Shown: piece after piece, positions 1 to 6,339 of the stretch
Layout: the number at the start of each line of letters is the position of its first letter
Numbering within the stretch: the first letter of the stretch is position 1
NCBI GenBank assembly: GCA_030834045.1
Contig: JAURFZ010000074.1
Location: 1-6,738, forward strand
From: Burkholderiales bacterium
GTDB taxonomy: Bacteria > Pseudomonadota > Gammaproteobacteria > Burkholderiales > Burkholderiaceae_A
Direction of reading: 5' to 3'
Length of the DNA: 6,738 nucleotides
Notes under the pieces: model-generated
Databases searched by the model: none
Told to the model about the DNA's origin: nothing
What the model saw: only the letters and a program-made list of their open reading frames with translations
Translations under genes and position numbers: made by a program

Positions 1-1328
1 CAGAGATCTGTATCGGATGCATCCGCAACCATCACCCTACGGCCGAACTCCTCGTGCTCATTAACCCGCGAGGGGTTGTGGTCGAGCCCAATAATTTGAT
101 GGCTGAAAGTTGTTGTAAGCGCATCGTAAGCCCCTGCTCCTACGCGTCCCATGCCAACAACCAAAATGTCGGCCTCCAACAGGCTGTTACGTTGGTCTCT
201 AAGGGCCTTGTTCTCAAAGTCAAAGCGCTTGGCGAGAAACTTAAAGCGCTGATAAAGCGCCTCACTTTTTGCGTTTGTTACTGCAGACAGGACAAAGCTA
301 AGGCTTAGTGCCAGAGCAAACACGATGAGCCAGTCAATGGGGATGAGGCCTTGACGTGCCGCGAGCGCACAAAGAATAAGACCGAACTCTGAAAAGTTTG
401 AAAGGCTAAGGCTTGCCAGGGCATTGATACGAAGGGGAAGGCGACTAAGGGCAAAGACTCCAAAATAGATGGCGGTTTTTAGGGGCAGTAAAAGGCAAAG
501 AATAAGTGCCACAAGCGTAATGTCGCTGTTAGGAAGGCCCTGAAGTCCAATCGACAGAAAGAAGCCGACCAGCATCATTTCTTTAAGACCATAAAGTGAC
601 TGGGCGAGCTCTGACGACTTCGGGTGGTTAGCCAGCAAGGCCCCAAGTACCAAGGCACCAAGATCGCCTTTTATACCAATGGCATGAAAGTACGAATAAC
701 CAACAATCGTCGCAAGTGCCAGCCCGGTGAGTATAAGGAGCTCTCCATGGCCTACAAAGTTAAGCAGCCTGTGTAGAAAGAGACGAACAAAAGGTAGCGC
801 AAGAAGTGAAAAGGCCCACAGGCTTGGGTATTGCGCCTCGCTAAAGGCAAGGTAAACAACAGCCACAAGGTCTTGCATGATGAGTAGGCCAATGGCCAAC
901 TGCCCGTAAAGCGTTCCAACGTCCCCACGGTCTTCCAGCAGTTTGACCACGAAGACGGTGCTTGAAAAGGCAAGGCCAAAGGCAATTAACCCTGTGCCAA
1001 ACCCAGTAAGTGCAAGGCCCTCAATGGGGTAAAGCTTCTGGCCAAGAAGAAGAACCAGTGTAAAAAATCCTGCTGTGAATACCATTTGAACCATGGTTCC
1101 AGCCCAGATTCGTGGCGCAGCAAGCGACTTCAGATTGAGCTTGAGTCCTATCGTGAAGAGTAAAAGGGTGATGCCCAGGTCTGCAATAAAGTTGATCTCA
1201 GGGGGTGTCTCAAGACCAACTTGATTAAAGGCGAAGCCTGCTGCAAGAAAGCCAACCATGGGAGGAAGGCCAAGTCGGCTTGCCAAAAGTCCGAACGCGA
1301 ACGCGAATCCCAGCAGGGTTAATATCAT
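1..1328 (-). CDS. Kef/YbaL-type monovalent cation:proton antiporter (CPA2 family), C-terminus beyond left edge
   Basis: The reverse strand reads from an ATG at 1328 through 442 codons without a stop and leaves the window, so the C-terminus is missing. The first ~350 residues are strongly hydrophobic, with repeated membrane helices typical of the Na+/H+ exchanger fold. A Gln-Asp pair (Q152-D153, in LLIMQDLVAVV) sits where CPA2 antiporters keep their conserved Asp. After a charged linker (~351-385), a Rossmann motif GMGRVG (392-397) with an Asp at the end of the second strand (D416, in GLDHNP) marks an RCK/TrkA-N nucleotide-binding domain. Family members exchange K+ (or Na+) for protons across the inner membrane, with the cytoplasmic domain gating. 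An in-frame stop lies at 1347-1349, and 1328 is the only ATG between it and the conserved sequence; no clear Shine-Dalgarno precedes it. The N-terminus is about a dozen residues shorter than in YbaL. Family is sure; the exact ion and the paralogue (KefB, KefC or YbaL) are not. Confidence 0.93.
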   Translation of the reverse strand, partial: MILTLLGFAFAFGLLASRLGLPPMVGFLAAGFAFNQVGLETPPEINFIADLGITLLLFTIGLKLNLKSLAAPRIWAGTMVQMVFTAGFFTLVLLLGQKLYPIEGLALTGFGTGLIAFGLAFSSTVFVVKLLEDRGDVGTLYGQLAIGLLIMQDLVAVVYLAFSEAQYPSLWAFSLLALPFVRLFLHRLLNFVGHGELLILTGLALATIVGYSYFHAIGIKGDLGALVLGALLANHPKSSELAQSLYGLKEMMLVGFFLSIGLQGLPNSDITLVALILCLLLPLKTAIYFGVFALSRLPLRINALASLSLSNFSEFGLILCALAARQGLIPIDWLIVFALALSLSFVLSAVTNAKSEALYQRFKFLAKRFDFENKALRDQRNSLLEADILVVGMGRVGAGAYDALTTTFSHQIIGLDHNPSRVNEHEEFGRRVMVADASDTDL

Positions 1329-1359
1329 GAGGATTACGGGATGTTTCTATACTTTCATT
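1329..1359. promoter_or_regulatory. Compact divergent spacer between antiporter and lipoprotein genes
   Basis: Only 31 bp separate the two divergent start codons. A plus-strand TATACT (1348-1353) matches the -10 consensus at five of six bases. It would put a transcription start at about 1360, on the lipoprotein ATG itself, implying a leaderless message, but no good -35 lies upstream. On the minus strand CATAAT (1362-1357) with TTAAGA (1384-1379) at 16-bp spacing could serve the antiporter; that -35 would lie inside the lipoprotein gene. Both readings are weak and based on consensus matching by eye. Confidence 0.25.
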
Positions 1360-1536
1360 ATGCGCTTGCTCTTATCCCTCTTAAGTACCCTTGTTGTTAT
1401 TGCCAGCGTTGGCTGTAGCCAGAGCCGTTCTAACTGCCCCGACCCTGTCGCAGCAAGCGACGCGCCCATGACAGAGCAAGAAAAGAAGTTAGCGCGTCTT
1501 AAGACGGAGTTTGATCCGTCTTGTAAGAGTAACTAG
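1360..1536 (+). CDS. Small predicted lipoprotein of unknown function (58 aa)
   Basis: From the ATG at 1360 the product begins MRLLLSLLSTLVVIASVGC. This is a short positive start, a 15-residue hydrophobic core, and a Cys at position 19 fitting a signal peptidase II site, although Ser at -3 is poorer than the usual Leu. The mature part is about 40 residues, polar and charged (TEQEKKLARLK), with two further cysteines (C26 and C55) that could form a disulfide in the periplasm. I do not recognise a family; it lacks the CGQKGPLY-type motif of LptM. An in-frame ATG at 1327, preceded by AGGG at 1315-1318, would add 11 residues and overlap the antiporter start codon; I prefer 1360 because it gives a normal-length signal peptide. 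The gene is divergent from the antiporter and ends 11 bp from the convergent aminotransferase stop. The signal peptide is convincing; function is unknown. Confidence 0.62.
   Translation: MRLLLSLLSTLVVIASVGCSQSRSNCPDPVAASDAPMTEQEKKLARLKTEFDPSCKSN
1498..1527. repeat. Inverted repeat (hairpin) in the 3' end of the lipoprotein gene
   Basis: AAGACGGA (1501-1508) and TCCGTCTT (1515-1522) form a perfect 8-bp stem around a 6-base loop. With a small bulge the stem can extend to CTTA (1498-1501) pairing with TAAG (1524-1527). It lies inside the last codons of the lipoprotein gene and just beyond the aminotransferase stop. No T-run follows on either strand, so it is not a standard intrinsic terminator. 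It could still protect 3' ends or aid rho-dependent termination of the convergent transcripts. Confidence 0.5.
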
Positions 1537-1547
1537 CGGCAAAACAT

Positions 1548-2765
1548 TTATTGCTTAACCACGTCTGCAATGGCCTCGCAGACATAGCCAACATTTTTAC
1601 TGTTGAGGGCAGCAACGCAAATACGTCCCGTACTAAGGGCGTAAATACCGTATTGGGTCTGAAGGAGTTCGACCTGGTCGGCCTTAAGCCCAGAGTAGCT
1701 AAACATCCCGTTTTGGCGGGTTACAAAAGAAAAGTCCTGGGGCACCTTAAGTTTCTCAAGACCTTTCACAAGCTCATGCCTCATCGTGCGGATACGCTCA
1801 CGCATCTCAGTAAGCTCAGTCTCCCAGAGGGCTCGAAGGTCGGGGCTATTGAGAATGGATGCCACGATGGCGCCACCATGAGTGGGTGGATTTGAGTAGT
1901 TTGTACGAATGGTGCGCTTGATTTGGCTGAGGACATTGGCGGTCTCAGTGGCATTTCCGGTAACGATTGACAGCGCGCCTACACGCTCCCCGTAAAGTGA
2001 CAGGGATTTTGAGAACGAGTTGGAGACCATAAAGGAGAGGCCAGAGTCGGCAAACTTACGAACCGCAAGCGTGTCATCTGCAAGCCCTTTCCAAAAACCC
2101 TGGTAGGCCATGTCAAGAAAAGGGAACAAGCCCCTTTCTGCGCATAGGCCAATAACCGTATCCCACTGGAACTCTTCAAGGTCAGCGCCGGTGGGGTTGT
2201 GGCAACAGCCGTGGAGCACCGCAATGGTCCCCTGGGGTAGGCTTGAAAGACTACTGCACATGGCCTCAAAATCGACTCCACGCTTCACGGGGTCGTAATA
2301 GTGGTAGTTCACCACTTCAAAGCCTGCCATTTCAAAAATGGCGCGGTGGTTTTCCCAGCTAGGGTTGCTAATTGCCACCTTGCTCTTAAGCATTAGGCGT
2401 CTGAGGTAGTCAGCACCAACCTTCAGGCCGCCTGTCCCCCCCAAGGTTTCAACCGTGACGACCCTGTTGGTTGCGATTAGTGGGCTGTTGGAGCCAAAAA
2501 GCAGCTCGCGAACCGCCTTGTTATAAAGCGGCGCTCCATCGATCGGAAGATAGTTTTTGGCAAGGGCTGCCGAAGCGAGGGCCCCTTCAGCCTGGTGGAC
2601 ACATTGAAGAAGTGGAACCTTACCTGCCTCGGTAAGGTAGACGCCGACCCCCAGATTGACCTTGATTGGCCGAGAATCGTTATGGAAAGCCTCGGTAAGC
2701 CCCAGGATGGGGTCGCGGGCTGCTTGTTCAACACTGGCAAAGGGGGAGGGGGCGAGGGCGGGCAT
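1548..2765 (-). CDS. tyrB: Class I aromatic/aspartate aminotransferase (TyrB/AspC family)
   Basis: This is a complete 405-residue PLP enzyme of the aspartate aminotransferase fold, a usual length. It transfers an amino group between glutamate and oxaloacetate or aromatic keto acids, the last step of aspartate, tyrosine or phenylalanine synthesis, in the cytoplasm. Key residues are present: the substrate-contact Trp (W137, NPSWENH), the Asn of HGCCHNPTG (N190), the pyridine-nitrogen Asp (D218), Tyr (Y221), the Schiff-base Lys (K253, in NSFSKSLSLYGERVG), the phosphate-contact Arg (R261), the side-chain carboxylate Arg equivalent to R292 (R287, in IRTNYSNPP), and the carboxylate-binding Arg (R381, STGRICVA). 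SFSK...SLYGERVG resembles TyrB more than AspC, so I use that symbol, but substrate preference is not settled. The ATG at 2765 is the only usable one; the in-frame stop is at 2787-2789 and no Shine-Dalgarno is visible. It is divergent from uvrB, a common arrangement in Burkholderiales. Confidence 0.95.
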   Translation of the reverse strand: MPALAPSPFASVEQAARDPILGLTEAFHNDSRPIKVNLGVGVYLTEAGKVPLLQCVHQAEGALASAALAKNYLPIDGAPLYNKAVRELLFGSNSPLIATNRVVTVETLGGTGGLKVGADYLRRLMLKSKVAISNPSWENHRAIFEMAGFEVVNYHYYDPVKRGVDFEAMCSSLSSLPQGTIAVLHGCCHNPTGADLEEFQWDTVIGLCAERGLFPFLDMAYQGFWKGLADDTLAVRKFADSGLSFMVSNSFSKSLSLYGERVGALSIVTGNATETANVLSQIKRTIRTNYSNPPTHGGAIVASILNSPDLRALWETELTEMRERIRTMRHELVKGLEKLKVPQDFSFVTRQNGMFSYSGLKADQVELLQTQYGIYALSTGRICVAALNSKNVGYVCEAIADVVKQ

Positions 2766-2885
2766 GATCAGAAGAGAAGTGAAATGTCAAGGAATGGGCT
2801 TAAAAAAAAAGCGTGGAAATTTAGTGCAAGCCAAGCGAAAATAGGCCTCGTGTTCGAGAGTTGTATCACGATTTTTTAACAATTC
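2766..2885. other. Divergent intergenic region between aminotransferase and uvrB
   Basis: This 120-bp spacer must hold the promoters of both genes. It contains an A9 tract at 2802-2810 and an AT-rich stretch just before uvrB (2871-2882). I could not assign a convincing -35/-10 pair on either strand. No E. coli-type LexA box (CTG-N10-CAG) is present, so SOS control of uvrB is not visible here. Neither gene has a clear Shine-Dalgarno in this spacer. Confidence 0.5.
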
Positions 2886-5024
2886 ATGTCGCTTTTATCT
2901 GCGAATTTCAACAAGTTTAGCATGTCGGTTCAAACACTTAGCCCGTTTCATCTGGTCAGTGGGTTTCGTCCTTCCGGAGACCAACCTCAGGCCATTGATG
3001 CACTTATTCAAGGGGTGAGGGATGGGCTCGTCTTCCAAACCCTTCTGGGGGTTACGGGATCGGGCAAGACCTTCACTATGGCTAATGTCATTGCGGAGTT
3101 CGGTCGCCCAGCCCTTATTTTGGCTCCCAATAAAACCCTGGCCGCACAGCTTTATTCTGAGATGCGCGAGTTTTTTCCAAAGAATGCCGTCGAGTATTTC
3201 GTGTCCTACTACGATTACTACCAGCCTGAAGCCTATGTGCCCCAGCGTGATCTTTTTATTGAAAAAGACTCCGCCATCAACGAGCACATCGAGCAGATGC
3301 GTCTCTCGGCCACAAAATCACTGCTCGAACGTCGTGACACCATCATTGTGGCGACTGTCTCTTGCATTTACGGCATCGGAAACCCTGCCGACTACCACGC
3401 CATGGTCTTAGGCCTGCGCGCAGGCGACAAACTGTCTCTGCGAGAAGTCATTGCGCAACTTGTACGTATGCAATATCGACGCAACGACATGGAGTTCGTT
3501 CGCGGCAGCTTCCGGGTACGCGGCGATACCGTCGATATCTTCCCCTCCGAGCATGCAGAGCTTGCGGTACGTGTTGAGCTTTTTGACGATCAGGTGGAGT
3601 CCTTGCAGCTCTTCGATCCTCTCACGGGGCGCATTCGTCAAAAGGTCACCCGTTTTGTGGTCTATCCGTCGTCTCACTACGTTACGCCGCGCGAGGTTGT
3701 GCTGCGGGCCATTGAGACCATCAAACAAGAACTTTCTGAACGGGTGGCTGAGTTTGTTAAAGACGGCAAGCTCGTCGAGGCGCAAAGGCTCGAGCAGCGA
3801 ACCCGATTCGACCTTGAAATGCTTGGTGAACTTGGGTTCTGTAAGGGTATCGAGAACTACTCGCGTCACTTCTCTGGGGCTGCTCCCGGCGAGGCACCCC
3901 CAACCTTGCTCGACTACCTCCCCTCGGACGCCCTCATTTTTCTTGATGAAAGCCATGTCATGGTTGGGCAGCTCGGTGGCATGTACCGAGGCGATCGCTC
4001 GCGTAAAGAAACACTCGTGAACTACGGCTTTCGGCTGCCGTCTGCGCTCGATAATCGCCCGCTTCGTTTCGATGAGTTCGAGCCCAAGCTTCGGCAGGCC
4101 ATCTTTGTCTCGGCCACGCCGGCCGACTACGAGCTTCAGAAATCAGAAGGCGCGGTCATCGAGCAGCTTGTTCGGCCCACTGGGCTGATCGACCCTGAGC
4201 TCGAGGTTCGTCCTGCCCGAACTCAGGTGGATGATCTGCTCTCCGAGATTCGCCTGAGGGTTGAACGACGCGAGCGTGTTCTGGTAACCACTCTCACCAA
4301 ACGAATGGCGGAAGACCTAACCGACTACCTGGCCGAGAACCAGGTGGCGGTTCGCTACCTTCATTCCGACATCGATACGGTGGAGCGGGTCGAAATACTG
4401 CGCGACCTTCGGCTTGGTCAGTTCGATGTGCTGGTTGGTATTAATCTTTTGCGCGAGGGGCTCGATCTTCCCGAGGTCTCACTTGTTGCCATTCTCGATG
4501 CTGATAAAGAGGGCTTTTTGCGATCTGAGCGCAGTCTCATTCAAACCATCGGGCGAGCGGCTCGAAATTTAAACGGCAAGGCTATTTTGTATGCCGACCG
4601 GCATACAAACTCCATGAACAGGGCTATCGAAGAGACGAATCGTCGGCGCCAGAGGCAGACCGAGTTCAATTTGCTGCACGGCATCGTTCCAACCTCTGTC
4701 ATTAAAGAGGTACGCGAGCTTATCGATGGCATTGTTCGTTCGGGTACCGAGTTACGCGACGGTGCATCGGCGACAGGCTTCGCTGAGCACCATCTCGCCG
4801 AGCCTTTGTCTGAGAAGGCACTGGCAAAAGAAATCGTGCAGCTCGAGAAAAAAATGCTCGAGTTTGCTCGAAACCTGGAGTTTGAGAAGGCGGCGAAAGC
4901 TCGCGATGAGCTTGCGCGTCTCAAGCAAAGGGCCTTCGGGGCCGGCGCGCTCCGTGATCAAGTTGAAGTACCTCCCAGTGCGGCAGACCTGCCACCTCCT
5001 GCCTCGGGCATGCGAGCCGCATAG
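2886..5024 (+). CDS. uvrB: Excinuclease ABC subunit B (UvrB), nucleotide excision repair helicase
   Basis: UvrB is loaded onto damaged DNA by UvrA, verifies the lesion with a beta-hairpin and ATP-driven strand opening, then recruits UvrC to incise. The 712-residue product is full length (E. coli UvrB is 673). Seen in order: Walker A GVTGSGKT (55-62); the tyrosine-rich beta-hairpin around YYDYYQPEAYVP (108-119); Walker B with the DEAD-like LDESH (353-357); motif V GINLLREGLDLPE (518-530); motif VI QTIGRAARN (553-561); and a C-terminal UVR coiled coil (~646-681) that contacts UvrC. A Pro/Ala-rich tail of about 30 residues follows. The start is uncertain: M13 (ATG at 2922) lies close to where family homology begins (SPFHLVSGFRPSGDQPQAI), and neither ATG has a clear ribosome site. 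The phosphatase gene follows after 27 bp and is probably cotranscribed. An unusual palindrome sits at 4586-4609. Confidence 0.98.
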   Translation: MSLLSANFNKFSMSVQTLSPFHLVSGFRPSGDQPQAIDALIQGVRDGLVFQTLLGVTGSGKTFTMANVIAEFGRPALILAPNKTLAAQLYSEMREFFPKNAVEYFVSYYDYYQPEAYVPQRDLFIEKDSAINEHIEQMRLSATKSLLERRDTIIVATVSCIYGIGNPADYHAMVLGLRAGDKLSLREVIAQLVRMQYRRNDMEFVRGSFRVRGDTVDIFPSEHAELAVRVELFDDQVESLQLFDPLTGRIRQKVTRFVVYPSSHYVTPREVVLRAIETIKQELSERVAEFVKDGKLVEAQRLEQRTRFDLEMLGELGFCKGIENYSRHFSGAAPGEAPPTLLDYLPSDALIFLDESHVMVGQLGGMYRGDRSRKETLVNYGFRLPSALDNRPLRFDEFEPKLRQAIFVSATPADYELQKSEGAVIEQLVRPTGLIDPELEVRPARTQVDDLLSEIRLRVERRERVLVTTLTKRMAEDLTDYLAENQVAVRYLHSDIDTVERVEILRDLRLGQFDVLVGINLLREGLDLPEVSLVAILDADKEGFLRSERSLIQTIGRAARNLNGKAILYADRHTNSMNRAIEETNRRRQRQTEFNLLHGIVPTSVIKEVRELIDGIVRSGTELRDGASATGFAEHHLAEPLSEKALAKEIVQLEKKMLEFARNLEFEKAAKARDELARLKQRAFGAGALRDQVEVPPSAADLPPPASGMRAA
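4586..4609. repeat. Perfect 24-bp palindrome inside uvrB (11 + 2 + 11)
   Basis: TTTGTATGCCG (4586-4596) is the exact reverse complement of CGGCATACAAA (4599-4609), separated only by AC. It encodes part of LYADRHTNSM just after helicase motif VI. Perfect 11-bp arms with so small a centre are unlikely by chance in a few kilobases. It may be a protein-binding site, a cruciform-prone spot, or the product of palindrome-templated mutation; the sequence alone cannot decide. Confidence 0.85.
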
Positions 5025-5051
5025 TTTTTAACCATAAGGAAACCTAGAAAA

Positions 5052-5609
5052 ATGACGCGTTCGACGACAACAAAAAAGGTTGAGCCCTCCCTCAACAAGC
5101 CTTCGAAGTCGCTGGGCATCAAGACCCGTGTTCTCTTTGTCTGCATGGGCAACATCTGTCGCTCGCCAATGGCGAAGGCCGTGTTCGATTCCATGGTGAA
5201 GGCCTCGGGCTTGTCCGACCTTGTGCAGGCCGACTCGGCCGGTACCCATGCCTTCCATGTCGGCGAGGCGGCCGACCCCAGGGCCACATCAGCCTCGCAA
5301 AAGCGTGGCTACGACCTCTCTGATCACTCCGCCCGCAAGGTGGAGATGGCCGACTTTAGCGAATACGACTACATCCTTGCCATGGACTGGGATAACCTGG
5401 CCTTGCTTCAACGAACAGCGCCCCGAGGGCTGCAGCACAAGTTGCAACTGCTTATGCGCTTTGCGACCGAGTACGAGGCAGCAACCATCAACGACCCCTA
5501 TCACGGCGGGGCTCAAGGCTTTGAGCAGGCTCTCGATTGCATCGAGGACGCCTGCAATGGCCTCATGGAAGTGGTCCGCCGTCGGGCAAGCATGGTGGCT
5601 GCGGCTTAA
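5052..5609 (+). CDS. Low-molecular-weight protein-tyrosine phosphatase
   Basis: This cytoplasmic phosphatase of the arsenate-reductase-like LMW-PTP family removes phosphate from phosphotyrosine through a cysteinyl-phosphate intermediate. The signature P-loop is intact: VCMGNICRSP with nucleophile C31 and phosphate-binding R37. The general acid D148 lies in the expected DPYHGG motif. The protein has 185 residues against a usual 150-165. The extra length is mostly an N-terminal extension of about 25 Ser/Thr/Lys-rich residues before the first strand (RVLFVC). The start at 5052 is preceded by AAGGA (5036-5040) 11 bases upstream, and no ATG, GTG or TTG start lies just before the core domain. It sits 27 bp after uvrB in the same direction and is followed by a terminator, so the two probably form one transcript. 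There is no exopolysaccharide or tyrosine-kinase gene beside it, so its physiological substrate cannot be inferred. Confidence 0.95.
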   Translation: MTRSTTTKKVEPSLNKPSKSLGIKTRVLFVCMGNICRSPMAKAVFDSMVKASGLSDLVQADSAGTHAFHVGEAADPRATSASQKRGYDLSDHSARKVEMADFSEYDYILAMDWDNLALLQRTAPRGLQHKLQLLMRFATEYEAATINDPYHGGAQGFEQALDCIEDACNGLMEVVRRRASMVAAA

Positions 5610-5657
5610 TCGGGCTCCTGGTGGCGTTTAGTGGAGGCAGCAGAGAGTCTCCCTTTT

Positions 5658-5686
5658 AAAAACCCCGGCTTTTCCCGGGGTTTTTT
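5658..5686 (+). terminator. Rho-independent terminator of the uvrB-phosphatase unit
   Basis: AAAAACCCCGG (5658-5668) pairs perfectly with CCGGGGTTTTT (5675-5685) around a 6-base loop, and the right arm runs straight into a T6 stretch (5681-5686). It lies 48 bp after the phosphatase stop and 11 bp before the iscR promoter, insulating the Fe-S operon. The A-run on the left arm could let it also work from the opposite strand. Confidence 0.93.
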
Positions 5687-5697
5687 ATGTTGAATAG

Positions 5698-5726
5698 TTG
5701 AGTGTTTCGATCAAGTTCTCTATACT
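5698..5726 (+). promoter_or_regulatory. Sigma-70-type promoter of the isc operon
   Basis: TTGAGT (5698-5703) matches four of six bases of the -35 consensus and TATACT (5721-5726) five of six of the -10, at the ideal 17-bp spacing. It lies directly after the upstream terminator. Transcription would start near 5733, giving iscR a leader of about 65 bases. This is by far the best promoter match in the window, and its overlap with a likely IscR site supports it. Confidence 0.78.
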
Positions 5727-5747
5727 CCTACCAAATTAGTCGGGAAT
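5723..5747. promoter_or_regulatory. Probable IscR type 1 operator overlapping the iscR promoter
   Basis: Aligned to the E. coli type 1 consensus ATASYYGACTRWWWYAGTCRRSTAT as I know it, about 18 of 25 positions agree. The right half is strong (AGTCGGG then AAT, 5738-5747), the central A/T block (5733-5737) fits, and the left half is degenerate. It covers the end of the -10 and the predicted transcription start, where bound [2Fe-2S]-IscR would block RNA polymerase. Negative autoregulation of this kind is established for E. coli iscR; here it is inferred from position and match. Confidence 0.65.
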
Positions 5748-5785
5748 TGCTGGATTGTTTGAAAACTTTTTTGGGTTCACAAAAC

Positions 5786-5790
5786 GGAGA
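5786..5790 (+). promoter_or_regulatory. iscR: Ribosome binding site fixing the iscR start
   Basis: GGAGA lies 7 bases before the ATG at 5798. An earlier in-frame ATG at 5702 lies inside the promoter (within the -35 element and upstream of the -10) and would add 32 residues with no IscR homology, so 5798 is the real start. Confidence 0.85.
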
Positions 5791-5797
5791 GAGTGCT

Positions 5798-6322
5798 ATG
5801 CGTCTGACAACCAAAGGTCGTTTTGCCGTCACTGCAATGATTGACTTGGGGCTTCGTCACGAGAAAGGTCCGGTCACGCTGTCTGCAATTAGTCAGCGTC
5901 AGAAGATCTCGCTTTCATATCTCGAGCAGCTCTTTGGCCGGCTTCGACGGCATGAACTGGTGGAGTCCATGCGTGGGCCAGGTGGTGGTTACCGGCTCGC
6001 CCGCTCCTCCAAAGACATAACTGTTGCTGACATCATTTATGCGGTGGATGAACCGCTTGATGCCACCCAGTGCGGCGGCAAGCAAAACTGCCATGAAGAT
6101 CAGGTCTGCATGACTCATGAGCTCTGGGCAAGCCTGAATCGTCACATGGTTGATTTTTTAGACTCCGTCTCCTTGCACGACCTGGTGGACGAGCAAAAGC
6201 AAAAAAACCATGGTGTCGTCGAAGGCAGTGTGACGCGGCATGTGCTTTTTCGTGAAGAGCGCGATTCTGCTCACATGGCGAAGGCTCGCGACCCCGTATC
6301 CAGCGCTGTGGCCAACCCCTGA
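5798..6322 (+). CDS. iscR: Fe-S cluster-sensing transcriptional regulator IscR (Rrf2 family)
   Basis: IscR binds a [2Fe-2S] cluster made by the Isc machinery and in that form represses its own operon; without cluster it can control other (type 2) sites. The product is 174 residues (E. coli: 162). It opens with the family start MRLTTKGRFAVTAMIDL, then a winged helix-turn-helix (~27-67) with YLEQLF and the wing GPGGGYRLA. The cluster ligands are present at exactly the E. coli positions: C92, C98, C104 and H107 in CGGKQNCHEDQVCMTHELW. E43, known in E. coli to govern type 1 versus type 2 site discrimination, is also kept. The last ~30 residues are polar and differ from E. coli. The gene leads the operon, with iscS 17 bp downstream, and has a promoter and probable own operator upstream. 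Confidence 0.97.
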   Translation: MRLTTKGRFAVTAMIDLGLRHEKGPVTLSAISQRQKISLSYLEQLFGRLRRHELVESMRGPGGGYRLARSSKDITVADIIYAVDEPLDATQCGGKQNCHEDQVCMTHELWASLNRHMVDFLDSVSLHDLVDEQKQKNHGVVEGSVTRHVLFREERDSAHMAKARDPVSSAVANP

Positions 6323-6339
6323 TTCCCAAAGGAAACTGA

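Noticed and set aside
54..308. Plus-strand 84-codon reading frame
   Set aside because: It lies opposite the antiporter coding sequence, which has clear family motifs; the translation resembles no known protein.
1291..1306. Short direct repeat of CGAACG/CGCGAA
   Set aside because: It encodes Phe-Ala repeats in the first membrane helix of the antiporter and is too short to call a repeat element.
2785..2790. Perfect TTGACA on the minus strand, with a T9 tract upstream, as the aminotransferase promoter
   Set aside because: At normal spacing the -10 would fall on or beside the start codon (TCATGC or ATCATG), a poor match, and the transcript would start inside the gene.
2802..2810. A9 tract flanked by GCTT and AAGC as a terminator
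   Set aside because: The stem is only a few bases and lies between two divergent genes, where no transcript needs ending.
3412..3425. 14-bp palindrome GCCTGCGCGCAGGC in uvrB
   Set aside because: It is short, GC-rich and explained by common codons for conserved residues (LRAG), so a chance event is plausible.
3408..4020. Long reading frames overlapping uvrB on both strands (182 and 189 codons)
   Set aside because: uvrB is intact and conserved through this stretch; the overlapping translations show no domain and are by-products of uvrB codon use.
5702..5797. Upstream start giving a 206-residue IscR
   Set aside because: The extra 32 residues are encoded by the promoter and operator region; the ATG at 5798 has a good ribosome site and matches the family N-terminus exactly.
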